Part shown: one piece after another, positions 45,784 through 56,200 of the stretch | How positions within the stretch are numbered: the stretch's first letter is position 1 | How the letters are laid out: the number at the start of each line of letters is the position of its first letter | Assembly: GCA_948567375.1 (NCBI GenBank) | Contig: OX419755.1 | Location: 44,149,001 to 44,213,000 of the forward strand | Length of the DNA stretch: 64,000 nucleotides | Source: Lunularia cruciata | Lineage: Eukaryota; Streptophyta; Marchantiopsida; Lunulariales; Lunulariaceae | Direction of reading: 5' to 3' | Position numbers and translations under genes: made by a program | Notes under the pieces: model-generated | Seen by the model: only the letters and a program-made list of their open reading frames with translations | Told to the model about the DNA's origin: nothing | The model's database searches: none

Positions 45784-47200
45784 GCCTAAAATTGCATCAT
45801 AACAAGCTTACTGTATCACTCGCCACTCAATTGCTTCTTGATATTTTCCTACAGAGAGGGTTACCCGTCTAGGTAATGATTCAATCCTCTCTGTTTGCCC
45901 ATTTGGTAACTCTACTTCTTCACTCCCATCTCTCTCTAGATCCATTCCCAATCTTATTGCAACAAAGCAAGACAAGAAATTCTCTATTGCTCCCGGATCT
46001 ATTAATACTCTCACTTGATTACCTTCTAGGATTCCATTTACGACAATCAATTGTGAGGTTGCCTTTCAAGATCTTTGCACATTATTCTTCTTCCTTCCCT
46101 TGCTTCTCTACTTCCTTATTGAGCTAGTAAGGCCACGAGGTACATTTATTGGCAATCTTCATTTTCCAAAGTGATTTCTACCTCCTCCTCTTCAATGTGC
46201 CTCTCCATGTTGTTCAAAGATTGCCTATACGAAGGCTGAGGGCCTCTAGGGAAATAAGTGTGACAGTTGGTAGATATGTGCCCAATACGGCCACAATTGT
46301 AACAACGGCGTTGTTCTCCTTGAGTCCCTTCTCCTTGTGGGACTCCATCTCTTCGTTCTTCTACCCGTTCCCTTGAAGCGGTTGTGCTCCTCGATCCTAG
46401 AATCAAAGGTTGCCCAATTCCATGGGTACTGGTCCACCCATGTGTGGCATTTCTGCTTGATAATGTTGAGGTAGAACTACTCCTTCACCTCCACCTAATG
46501 CTCCTACTATTCTCTGTGCACAAGCAATGGCTTCAAATACCGTGCAAGGATTTTGCACCATGACTTCTTGGCGAAGATGCTCTTTCAACCCTTGTTTGAA
46601 ATTGTCAAGAGCCTCTGCTGGACTCATGTCGGTAATTGCAACTTGTAGATCCTGAAATGCCTCCACATACTCTTGTACGCTATTCTTCTATCTCAATCCC
46701 CATAGTTGGGTTTGAGCTATCTGCACAGAATCCACCGATTGGAAATTCTTCAACAGTCCTTCTTGCATTGCTGTCCATGTGACCTCCCTTCTCTCTACCA
46801 GCATAGATCATTCCCAAGCCTCATACCATGTGAGGGCTTTATCGGTCAAGTACCCACATGAAAACATGCCTGCAGCATGCTCTGTGATCTCTATTGAGAA
46901 CAATCAGAAATATTGATTCATTCTCAAGATCTAATTTTCCACTACTCCCATTGTATGCTGCCCCTTGTAAGGCTCGATGTTGCAGGTCTTCTTCATCCGG
47001 ACTAGCAATGTGGCTTCATTGTTGATAGGGTTTGTAGGCATGAATGCCTCTCCAAGTACTTCAGTCACAAGTACCGGGTTTTGAGACGGCTCTTCTTCTT
47101 GCATGGCTTGATCGTTCTTGAGGATCTGCACTTGACTTTGTAATGTCTCCATGGTCATCTTAATTTATTCAACATCCCTTGCATTCCTTGCACCAGCTCT
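45784..47200 (-). pseudogene. E3 gag and protease
   Basis: Gag capsid pieces lie at 46403-46666 (A-L-D-N-F-K-Q-G-L, then the V-F-E-A-I-A-C-A motif) and 46931-47158 (N-terminal). A CCHC knuckle (C-Y-N-C-G-R-I-G-H, then C) is at about 46250-46310 in the 46146-46406 piece. The protease piece 45808-46050 has D-P-G-A where D-S-G-A is expected. Stops separate the pieces. Confidence 0.82.
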
Positions 47201-47807
47201 TGCAATTGCGGATCCATGGTTCCTGCAACACTCAATTGCTAATGTCTACTTCAATATAGAGTCAATATAATCACTCTGGAAGGCGCACAAACTATCAGAA
47301 CTACCATTGGGACCTTAGAAGCTATCACTCGTTGATAATATTCCTCACCAAAATTCCTAACCAAAAAATCTCTAAACATCACTTTTGGCCTCACTACATA
47401 ACGGATTTCTACTTGAGTGTTGAAAGGGAGAGGATTTGGGACATTCATATCCATATTATCATAATAGAATGTAGATTGTCAAATCCCACTCTATGTCATA
47501 TATCACCACAAGTAGAATCACCGAGTTTGGTGAGTTCATCACTCTATCCATGAATTTTGCACCAAAGTGATAAACTAGCAATACCCTCATCTGCTCACAC
47601 TGGATGTACATAACCTTGATGTGGAATGGGTTTGAGAATGGAAAGCTAGGTGCAAGAAATTGTCCTCCCGGTGCATCCATCCCATCCGCTCTTTAAAGTC
47701 CTTCCTAAGTCTAGTGATTACTCTACGTTCTCCACCTTAAATTACTCAGTTTCAGTAGTTCGTGCTATTCTAAGAGGGGTGATCCACTCTCTTGGACTAA
47801 AACACTC
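47201..47807 (-). other. E3 5' leader
   Basis: Untranslated leader between PBS and gag. I see no gene in it. The short ORFs here do not match any family I recognise. Confidence 0.5.
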
Positions 47808-47819
47808 GCTCTGATACCA
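47808..47819 (-). other. E3 primer binding site (initiator Met tRNA)
   Basis: The minus strand reads TGGTATCAGAGC, the exact plant initiator-Met primer site, one base from the 5' LTR. Confidence 0.92.
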
Positions 47820-47820
47820 T

Positions 47821-48547
47821 TGTAATACTCCAAGGACAAGAGAAGAGAGAAAACACAAATTGCACACTCAAACATTCAATGCCCCAAGGGAGCACCTTCT
47901 CTTTATTATATAGACAAAGAGGTTCTCCTCCAAGGAAGCTCCATCATAAGATTAGGGACACAGATAGGTGACATGTCAACAAGCTCCACCCTTGGATTAC
48001 TTACTTGGATGGGTGACATGTCTGGTCTAGGTACTATTTGGTTGGTCAAACAAGCTTTGACTGGACGGAATCTTCCTATAGGAATCTCAAAATCACGTAA
48101 GGTACCATTGGAAAGCTCTCAATGAGACAAAGTAGGGGAGGAGGGAAGGCTGGCCTTTCCTCCATAAGGGGGGGGGGGGTCAGCACATTTTTGAGGCCTA
48201 ATTCATCCGTTTAGGCCTCCAAAATTGCCTTCAAAGATTTCAGGCATATTTTGGTTCCTACTCTATTAGTAGAAGTCCCCTTTTGGTGATACCTCTTTCT
48301 GATCTGTTTAGTCCATCATGTGTTACATCCTTCTAAATGTTACCAAACCAATTCTCACCTTTAAATCATATGTCTAGCTATTGGTTCTAAGGTTCTCAAG
48401 TCTATTTTGGTTTCTACCCTATTAGTAGAAGTACTCTTTTGGTGATACTTCTATCTTATCTATTTTGACCATCATGTATAACATCCTTGTAGATGTTACC
48501 AAACCAAATTTCACATCTAGATCATCTGGCTAGCACTTGGTATTACA
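47821..48547 (-). repeat. 5' LTR of chromovirus E3
   Basis: It begins TGTAATACTCC and ends TTGGTATTACA. It is 727 bp against 728 bp for its partner and closely similar, with a long G run near 48167. Confidence 0.93.
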
Positions 48548-48687
48548 TTTAGTGAGCAATGTCTTGAGTCTTGGAGTGTTAGCCTTGGAGGAGTATGATG
48601 GAGTAGTTCCTTGCCTTCTTAGTCCATGGTGTGCTACCATAATAGCCATCAGAGGTTCATCTTGAGTGAGAGACAGACCAGCTCACA

Positions 48688-49265
48688 AGACATGCCAAGT
48701 GCACTCTCAACTGGATAAGCTCTTATGGCAAACTCCAACTTAGAGTCAATCTCCTCCCTCATTGGGACCTAAGATACAAACTGATATCGAGTGCCACTCT
48801 GAATAAATCCACTATGTATTGTAGGGCTATCCCCTTTGGGATCCCCAAAGAACTCCATCATGACAAAGTAACTACAAATTGCCAATTCCAAGTCGGAATT
48901 ACAAACTACAACCGCAAACCGCAAGTACCCCACCAAGTGCCAACACCATTGAGTGCCAACACTACCCACTAATGTAACTCCAACTAAGACAACTACATTA
49001 GGTGAAGTGCGACCTATAACCTACCATCATAACACGCACTCTCATGGTTTGCATGTCATCACTTCTTGCCTCATGGGAGAGAAACAAAGATATTTTGACT
49101 GGTCATCACTCCAGCCTCACTATCAAGAGCACACCAGAGTACCAATGCTCTAAATTCAGGGCACCTTACACAAACACGGTGCACAAACAAGAAGCAAAGA
49201 ATGGAGGGGGTCCAATCACAATAATGCAAACAAAAAACCCTCCATCTCATAAATCAACACATGAT
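48688..49265 (-). other. MTE copy 1 gag start and 5' leader
   Basis: It matches 57236-57800 of copy 2. The gag start lies at about 48690-48900. The rest is leader without a gene. The primer site found in copies 2 and 3 is not present at the expected place (49255-49270), where the LTR-like A block begins instead. Confidence 0.75.
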
Positions 49266-49933
49266 TGTCATGCGTATATACATCGCTTCACAACATACAT
49301 CGCTGTCAACATCATACACGATAGAAGCACAACTCACACATAAGTCATACATAGACTCTAAGGTGCCACAATAATCAGATTGTTTACCACTCTCAACTCA
49401 ACTCAACTCAACTCAGATCAGTACTTAATCTGTCACTCTATAAACTGCCAACAATTGGGCACTAATTACAGTCAAGCCACACCCACTCAAGCATAGAGAA
49501 TCCAAGTGACGCTTGCCGGCCTCTGTCCACCATAGCCAGGAACTCGAAGGCTCAACATCAGAGAAGTGAGCTCTCTGGAGCTACACTTCAAAAGTATGCC
49601 TCCTGGACTTGAGCTAGGTCTGAACCCTAACGGTCCTGCTGATGGCACACTCAACGGTGCAAATGGTGCAAAGTGATAATGGGCCCCACCGTGAAGTTAG
49701 TACCCTAAACAAAAAATCTGACCGTCGGAAAGTAGTCTTTGAGGAATTGTTGAAATAACTCTAACTACTATCACTACAACTCCAGTGTTTGAGCAATCTA
49801 GATGCAACACTACAAATGGTGTGACAACTATTGTGCGTATATATATTGCTACACAACATACATCATTGTCAACATCATACACTATAGAAGCACAACTCAC
49901 ACATAAGTCATACATAGACTCTAAAGTGCCACA
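49266..49933 (-). repeat. LTR-like block shared between MTE copies 1 and 2 (A-B-A)
   Basis: A (about 49270-49366) and A again (about 49834-49933) flank B (about 49367-49825). In the minus sense it starts TGTGGCAC just after a purine tract (49934-49946, CTAGGGGAGCAAT). It serves as 3' LTR of copy 2 and occupies the place of the 5' LTR of copy 1. B is roughly 88% like 58764-59209 by eye. B contains an (AACTC)n run near 49395-49418. Confidence 0.72.
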
Positions 49934-50102
49934 ATTGCTCCCCTAGCTGGCGGTTAGGTCCCTCTAACTCCAGATAGCCATCTACTCTATGTATAAGGTA
50001 TACCCTGTAATGGGTAAAGATCAAGAGGCCAGGTGCTATGGAGCCCCATCATTAGTTGCCTGTCTGCAATCTATACCATATAAAGAATGAACTAGCTATA
50101 GG

Positions 50103-50243
50103 TCAAGTACATCTAGGACATAACCATTGTCCTTGAGGAACCATCGTGAGGGGAGGAGTCATACATGCCATATGCCATCCTCTCAAACAGCTATCACACA
50201 CTAACATAGTAGCAGCTCCACCAAAAGAGCCACATAACATACA
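50103..50243 (-). other. PHD finger at the integrase C-terminus
   Basis: The last 46 residues hold the C4-H-C3 zinc pattern, with the Trp two residues before the final C-P-x-C and the G-W-H motif typical of PHD fingers. Such domains often read histone H3 tails. It is in frame with integrase and separated only by a short linker. Copy 1 carries a decayed version (about 17405-17535). Confidence 0.88.
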
Positions 50244-53216
50244 CCTCAAGCCTGCACGTACAAGTGCCAAGCTTGGGTCCATAGTACCATCAATGTTTGG
50301 GAGGTGGCATGGCGCACAATTGCGCACATGATCCTTCCAAACAACACCATCACGTCCTTCTAACACAAGGACTCCAGATGGCAAAACCTCGCGCACTCTC
50401 AAGATAGTGCGGCCTGTAGAAACATCAAGTGTCGTTGGTGCTGTCTGCTGTAGATATACATAGTCGCCTGGATGAAATCGACGGATCGAGGGTCTATAAC
50501 CTCCTCCTCGAATGGTAGCATAGCGTAAAGTATCTCTATGCTGAGCAATCGCCAAGTTCTCGAAGGCCATCGGCATCACTCTCCGAAAGATCTCTGCCCA
50601 TTGAGAACATGCGCTCATCCATACATCAGGGTCATCCAAGTCCAAAACTACAGTAGCATCTCGACGAATGGCTGCAGGTAAATCTGGATCTCGTCCATAG
50701 AGTAGAAAGTATGGAGAGAAGGATGCTAAGGAGGCTTGCCGGCTGAACCGATAGCCCATGGCCAACCAAGGTAACTGGAGATCCCAATCTCCCAAGTGGC
50801 CTCTCTGCAAACCATACTTTCGCAATCCTCTCTTCACCGTCTGAACCACTCTCTCTGCTAAGCCATCTGCCTCAGGGTGATCTCGGGATGTAGTACGATG
50901 ATCAATCAAAGCCTTGTCACACAAGACCTGAAACTCTCCCAAGAACTCTGTACCCTGATCAGTCAAAACCTCAGCTGGTGCACCAAAATGACTAAGAACT
51001 CGATCCAGGAACGAGTAAGTTGTCCCTTCACTAGACTTGTCAGGAAGTGCCACCAACTCAATCCACTTGGAGAAGTGCTCCACCATCACCAAAACATACC
51101 GATGATGTCTCACAGTCAGCGGTAAAGGTCCGGCGAAGTCCAAACTCCAACGGTAACCCAATCCCATGATAGGTAATGGGTGTAACTGTGGCGTAGGAGC
51201 ATTGAATGATGCTCTAACTCGGTCACAAACCACACATTTGGCAACAAACTGCTGTACCTCGGTCTGCATACCGCGCCACCAATAATGACTCTGGAGTAAG
51301 CTATATGTACGCTTTACTCCAAAATGTCCTAGCTCCTCATGAGCATGACGGACCAACTGTGGTCTCTGTGATGGAAGTGGTACTACTTGCACTCTACCAT
51401 CCTCCCATACACGCAAAAGGTGTCTACCCTCCAATCTGAACCGTCTGGCTCGCTGAAGAACACGGTCTCTCTCCTTGGCCCCAACTATGCCACCCACAAC
51501 ACCAGTGCAAAGATAGTCCATCACTAAGACATCATCATGAATGTCTCGCTGAACTGTACCAATATCTTCACTCTCTGGATCTGTGACCTCAATAACTCCT
51601 CCTGTATGCGCTGAGAGAGATACCACCAATGTCTCTGCAAATATACACAGAAAGGCTGATGCATGCCAACCTGGCACCATCTCCTCATCTGTCTCACCAT
51701 GCCAACGTGCTCCGGTCTGATCCTGCTGGCTGGGACATGGGTTTCTACTCAACCCATCTGCATCACGGTTCACCACTCCAGGTCTGTGAACAACCGTGAA
51801 ATTATACTCCTGTAAAATCAGAGCCCATCGTGCAAGCTTCCCTGAAAGCTTGTCGGACTCCATCAACCACTTCAGCGGCTGATGATCAGTGATGAGAGTG
51901 AAGGGGTTACCAAATAGGTAATATCGGAAATGTGCTACTGCCCAAACTGCTGCCAAGCACTCTCCCTCATATGAACTATACTTCACCTCCGCTGAATTGT
52001 TGGAGCGACTAGCATAGGCCACCACAAACTCCTTCTCCTCATCATCATGTTGGGTGAGCACCGCTCCAAGCCCCAACATACTCCAATCAGTGTGAACCTG
52101 AAATGGTCGTCCCCTGATCGGTCTCCTCAAAATAGGAGCAGATGTCAACCTCTCCTTGAGCTCTACAAAAGCTCTCTCCTGCTCATCTCCCCAACACCAC
52201 TCTTGTGTAAGCTTGGTCAGCTTCGTCAAGGCCTTGGCAATGGCACTAAATCCTCTAACATAGCGGCGATAGAAGTTCGCCAACCCAAGGAATGCTCGCA
52301 CTCTGCTCACATCCGTAGGCCGAGGAATACGTGCAATAGCCTCCACCTTGGTCTGCTGAACACCAAGTCCTCCGGGGTAGATAGTGTGACCCAAATACTC
52401 AACCTGCTCATGGAAGAACCTACACTTCCCAGGATGTAATTTGAGTCCATGAGATCTCAACCTCTCAAACACCTCCAACAATTGTCGCTCATGCTCCTCC
52501 ACAGTAGTGCTATACACCAAAATGTCATCAATATAGCACCGAGCAAAATCCAGTCCAGCTAGGATCCTATCCATGACCCTCTGGAACTCAGTAGGAGCAT
52601 TCTTCAACCCAAATGGTAAGAACCTCCACTGATATAACACATCCTTGCCGTGAGGATCAATAGCCCAAAATGCTGTCTTGGACTTATCCTCCTCCCTGAT
52701 CGGCAACTGATGATATCCCGCTCGAAGATCCAAAGTACTGAAGACCTTTGCATGCCCAATCGCATCAAAAATCTCCTCCGGTGTAGGCATGGCATACCGA
52801 TCAGCCCTGGTCTGTCGGTTGATAGGACGGTAATCTCCACACATCCGCCTATCTGTATAGTTGCCATGCATATCCTTCTTGGCTGGCATCACTGTCGCTG
52901 ACGCATACTCTCCATGTGAAATCTCCACCAAACCAGCCTCAAAAAGGTCACTACTCCGGCTCTGAATCAATGTCCTCTCCATCTCACTATATTGATAAGG
53001 ACGTCGGAAAACAGGTGTGTCGCTAGTCAGCTCAATCCGTATACTAGGTCCCTTCAGAGCACCCAAATCCTTCATACTGAAGGCAAAACAACTCGTGTGA
53101 CTCCTCAAGAACCTCCAAACCCTCCGTCTTTCCTCTCCAGTAAGCTTGGGTCCAAGATCTGGCTCCCAAGTATCCTCTGTAACTGTAGTAGGAGTGGAAG
53201 ACGTACTGACTGGCTG
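50103..53216 (-). CDS. MTE copy 2 Pol: reverse transcriptase, RNase H, integrase, C-terminal PHD finger (expressed by readthrough)
   Basis: This is an intact frame of 1037 codons following a UAG at 53217-53219. No stop lies between that UAG and the end, and there is no convincing AUG at its start (the first start-like codon is TTG at 53108), so readthrough from the upstream frame is likely. Numbering from 53108: RT about 20-240 with Y-I-D-D (Asp194, Asp195); RNase H about 325-440 (H-T-D-W, D-H-Q-P-L); integrase H-H-C-C about 590-640 and catalytic Asp657, Asp717 and Glu753 with D-35-E spacing. Residues 956-1001 form a PHD finger: C-x2-C, C-D-S-C, G-W-H-M-x-C, W-L-C-P-R-C. The pol order is Ty3/gypsy. 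There is no chromodomain; the PHD takes its place. All catalytic residues are present, so it may be active. Confidence 0.93.
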   Translation of the reverse strand, partial: QPVSTSSTPTTVTEDTWEPDLGPKLTGEERRRVWRFLRSHTSCFAFSMKDLGALKGPSIRIELTSDTPVFRRPYQYSEMERTLIQSRSSDLFEAGLVEISHGEYASATVMPAKKDMHGNYTDRRMCGDYRPINRQTRADRYAMPTPEEIFDAIGHAKVFSTLDLRAGYHQLPIREEDKSKTAFWAIDPHGKDVLYQWRFLPFGLKNAPTEFQRVMDRILAGLDFARCYIDDILVYSTTVEEHERQLLEVFERLRSHGLKLHPGKCRFFHEQVEYLGHTIYPGGLGVQQTKVEAIARIPRPTDVSRVRAFLGLANFYRRYVRGFSAIAKALTKLTKLTQEWCWGDEQERAFVELKERLTSAPILRRPIRGRPFQVHTDWSMLGLGAVLTQHDDEEKEFVVAYASRSNNSAEVKYSSYEGECLAAVWAVAHFRYYLFGNPFTLITDHQPLKWLMESDKLSGKLARWALILQEYNFTVVHRPGVVNRDADGLSRNPCPSQQDQTGARWHGETDEEMVPGWHASAFLCIFAETLVVSLSAHTGGVIEVTDPESEDIGTVQRDIHDDVLVMDYLCTGVVGGIVGAKERDRVLQRARRFRLEGRHLLRVWEDGRVQVVPLPSQRPQLVRHAHEELGHFGVKRTYSLLQSHYWWRGMQTEVQQFVAKCVVCDRVRASFNAPTPQLHPLPIMGLGYRWSLDFAGPLPLTVRHHRYVLVMVEHFSKWIELVALPDKSSEGTTYSFLDRVLSHFGAPAEVLTDQGTEFLGEFQVLCDKALIDHRTTSRDHPEADGLAERVVQTVKRGLRKYGLQRGHLGDWDLQLPWLAMGYRFSRQASLASFSPYFLLYGRDPDLPAAIRRDATVVLDLDDPDVWMSACSQWAEIFRRVMPMAFENLAIAQHRDTLRYATIRGGGYRPSIRRFHPGDYVYLQQTAPTTLDVSTGRTILRVREVLPSGVLVLEGRDGVVWKDHVRNCAPCHLPNIDGTMDPSLALVRAGLRCMLCGSFGGAATMLVCDSCLRGWHMACMTPPLTMVPQGQWLCPRCT

Positions 53217-53219
53217 CTA
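53211..53219 (-). promoter_or_regulatory. UAG-CAG-CCA readthrough motif between methyltransferase and Pol
   Basis: The stop codon TAG at 53219-53217 is followed by CAG CCA, matching UAG-CARYYA, the leaky context known from tobamovirus replicases. Upstream and downstream are in the same frame (56849 to 50103 with only this stop). Copy 1 keeps the identical nonamer at 21091-21099. Confidence 0.8.
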
Positions 53220-56200
53220 CACTGGGCCCTTGGGAGCAATGGTGTCATGCTCCCGACCACTAGAGGTCCCAACCTCTGTGTGAAAAACTCCCTCCACTCT
53301 GGCTGCAAGCTCCATACGTCCTCTGGCTGCATCCCATGTGGACCAAGGGTGTAATCCAAGTAGCCCACGCTCACCTGGATGGACTCCAAGTAGACCACTC
53401 TCCCTAGTAGCTACTGGATGTGTCCCAAGAATACCATGTCCACTCGGTCCATCGCCCCCAGCATGTGCCTGAATTGTCTCGATAGGCACAGGGCTCACAA
53501 GTGTCCGAGTGGTGATGCCTATCAAGCGCATCCTACGCTGCTCTGCCAAACCAAGGCTCACAATCCAGGTCAAACAGTTCAGGTCCATAGCCTGACCTAA
53601 CACCTGACGCTTGGATGCCTCTGACACTGCTGGAACAGCGGTAATACCGGTGCGAAAACCCATCGCCCGCTTTCTCTCATCAGCATTGGGTTCCACCAAC
53701 TGCTGTAACTGTGAGTCCCAAACAAGTCCAGGTCCTCCCTCTCGAAAAGCATGAGAGCCTGGGAAACTCATGAGTGTGGGAAATGCAGCTCTAGGCTGTC
53801 CAACTAGGTTCACCACTGCCATGGGTGACCTATCAGCCACTACCACTGTCTGAGACTGACGTCCAGCATCCAAGATATCATCAACAAGAATGTGGTCTAG
53901 TCGCTGAATCCCATCATAACTACACTGTAGAACCTCTCTGGGTAAAAGGTTCGTCCACCAAAGACGAAGACAATGAGCCCGTGATCCCACTCTGGCTGCA
54001 TCTAACAATACAGCAGGTCCCATCCAAGAATGGACCTGATGTGTACTCGCCACCACTCTAGTGCGAGAATCACCCATCAATGGAACGTTCTCCAAAAGGT
54101 AAGCTGGAGAAACAGACTGATGAACCTGGAGATGTCGTAGTATCCGTAACATCTCCCAAAACACACCAGAACGAGGATCCTGAAGACCCAAACCGCGGCC
54201 CGCACGTGTATGTCCCTGACATGGCCATCCAAAAATCACCAAGTGAATGGGCCCATGTCTCTCTAGGTCATGCGCCCCCAATAAGGAAATGTCTCCTGGT
54301 AAGGCCTTCTGGTAACCTCTGACTGCTGACATCGGTAATAACTCCGGATACCGATAGGCCAAGTGTGCCACATGATGTAGAGAGACTCGCCTAGCAGTCT
54401 CATCTCTCTCTACATACAAGTACCTCTGTACTCGGATACCCGCCTGTAACACCGCAGCTAGTCCGGTGCTGATCCCACCAAACAACTCTAATAGACATAT
54501 CCCCTCTACTGGATACTGCCAAGCAATGAGTGTGGTATCCAGAGGTGTCAAAGCAATCGCCTCTGGAGGCTCATCCTCACACTCATCCCCTGATGGTACG
54601 AAGGCTCCACTCCAAGCCTGCTGCACCAACTGATCTGCATGCTGCTGCAATGCCTCCTCTGAACTCCACAATGGAACATCCAAGGTGGATGGAACAATCC
54701 CACTCGTACTCCATAGCCGAGTGATCTCCTCTGGTACTGGAGTATCCTCTGCATGGGCGTTCCCCTCCAACAAGTCACCAGGCCAAGTAATTGCACCGTT
54801 GAAAGCCAAAATTGATGCTGCCATGGTCCCAAACTGTAGTGAGCCAAGATTGCCACTACTAAAGCGTACTGGTAGGCGACATACCCGTCCCTCACCAGAC
54901 TGCCAACCAGGTCTATAAGAGGCTGTCTCCTCCCAATAGTCAATACTGAAACCCATAGGGTATAACACTGCTCCCCCAACTAGCACATCATATGACTCAG
55001 CTATCGTCGCAATAGCCTGAGCTCTCACCACCGAGCTATCAGTCGGATGACCAGGCTGAACCTGGACAACAAGCTCCCCACGTGTGATGTACTGTGTCGA
55101 ACCACCACCTAGAGATGTCTGGATCTGAAATGGACACCTCTCCACATCGGTCTTCCGTAACTCCAGACCAACAACTGCAGCCTTCCCCAACATAAGGGGC
55201 TGCGCACCAGAGTCTAACAAGACTCTCTGTGGTGTATAGACCTTCCCTGAAGGTCCTACCAAACGAAAAATCCCCCTCTGGTTATCCAATAGGACAACAC
55301 CAGGTGTAAACCGCGCTCTCTCAAAGGCCGGTCTAGCTGGCAACTCCTCCAGTCTAGCCGCTGCTGCCTGCCATAAACCACTGGTCGTTGAATGGATCCC
55401 ATGCTCCTCAAACAAGTCAGCTCCACTACCAACCACCTCTGCTCTAGTAGTAGGAATTGCACCATCCCTACTCTCACACAACGTGGCAGCCAACCGGAAC
55501 ACTGGGGCTGGGTCAACTCCCAATGTAAACATGTCACTGGCTGAAAATAAAGGATGCCGCATAATCAGATGAGCCGCCCCCAACATCATGCTAGACTCAG
55601 TCTGTGTAGTAGCAGGTGGCTGACTAGCAAGTACTCCATCAGGTACTCCATCACCACCTACCACACTTGCACTGGGACGTCTAGGAACCATGGATGTCGT
55701 TTGCAATGCCTCAGATAGCGTGAAAGACTGGGGAAGTCTGACCTGTCTCCCAACCTCTCCTCTCTGTGGGTCCAACTCCACTGATGCTCCTCTAGGCTTT
55801 GGAGCACGTACTGCACTCCTAGTCACTGCTGCAGATGCATCCACCTGTGCTGCTCCACACATGAAGTCCAAAGCATCTCTATCACCAGCATATGAGGTGG
55901 AAGCCTCAGCACCTGAATCTGATCTCCTATGAGCAATAGCCATACTAGCCAATCTCTGCTCCAACTGCTCAATCCGAGTAGCCATAGTTGTGTCAGAAGT
56001 AAGGGCAGGTACTGCACCCCTACTAGGTGTAGATCCTCTACCACCACCTCTACCACCTCGTCCTCCATGAACTGGAGCTCCTCTACTACCTGTCATAGCA
56101 GCCCTACCACTCCGTAACTCCGGGTGTAGGTCAAAACACCGGTCACTAGTATGACCAAATCTATGGCAGTGCTCACACTGCCTCTGTGCTGGCTGTGATG

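Larger units (their letters stand above)
41440..48687 (+). mobile_element. 0.7-kb solo LTR (TGTAACACCC family) split by chromovirus E3
   Basis: The two parts, 41440-41991 and 48553-48687, together match the inverse of 19412-20103. The outer ends are TATAACACTC and AGCTCACA. The flanks AAAC (41436-41439) and AGAC (48688-48691) fit a 4-bp duplication with one change. It lies in MTE copy 1 gag. Confidence 0.82.

Noticed and set aside
49392-49420. (AACTC)n pentanucleotide run, also near 58779 and 63922, as a possible origin or telomere-like array
   Set aside because: It is short and lies inside LTR block B in every case. A simple microsatellite carried by the LTR explains it.
50103-50243. PHD finger as a separate host gene next to the element
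   Set aside because: It is in frame with integrase without a stop, lies before the purine tract and LTR, and recurs in copy 1.
53560-54510. Methyltransferase as a plant DRM, or as bacterial restriction-modification contamination
   Set aside because: Motif order is not rearranged as in DRM, and it is embedded in a Gag-Pol frame present in three diverged copies within a plant repeat nest.
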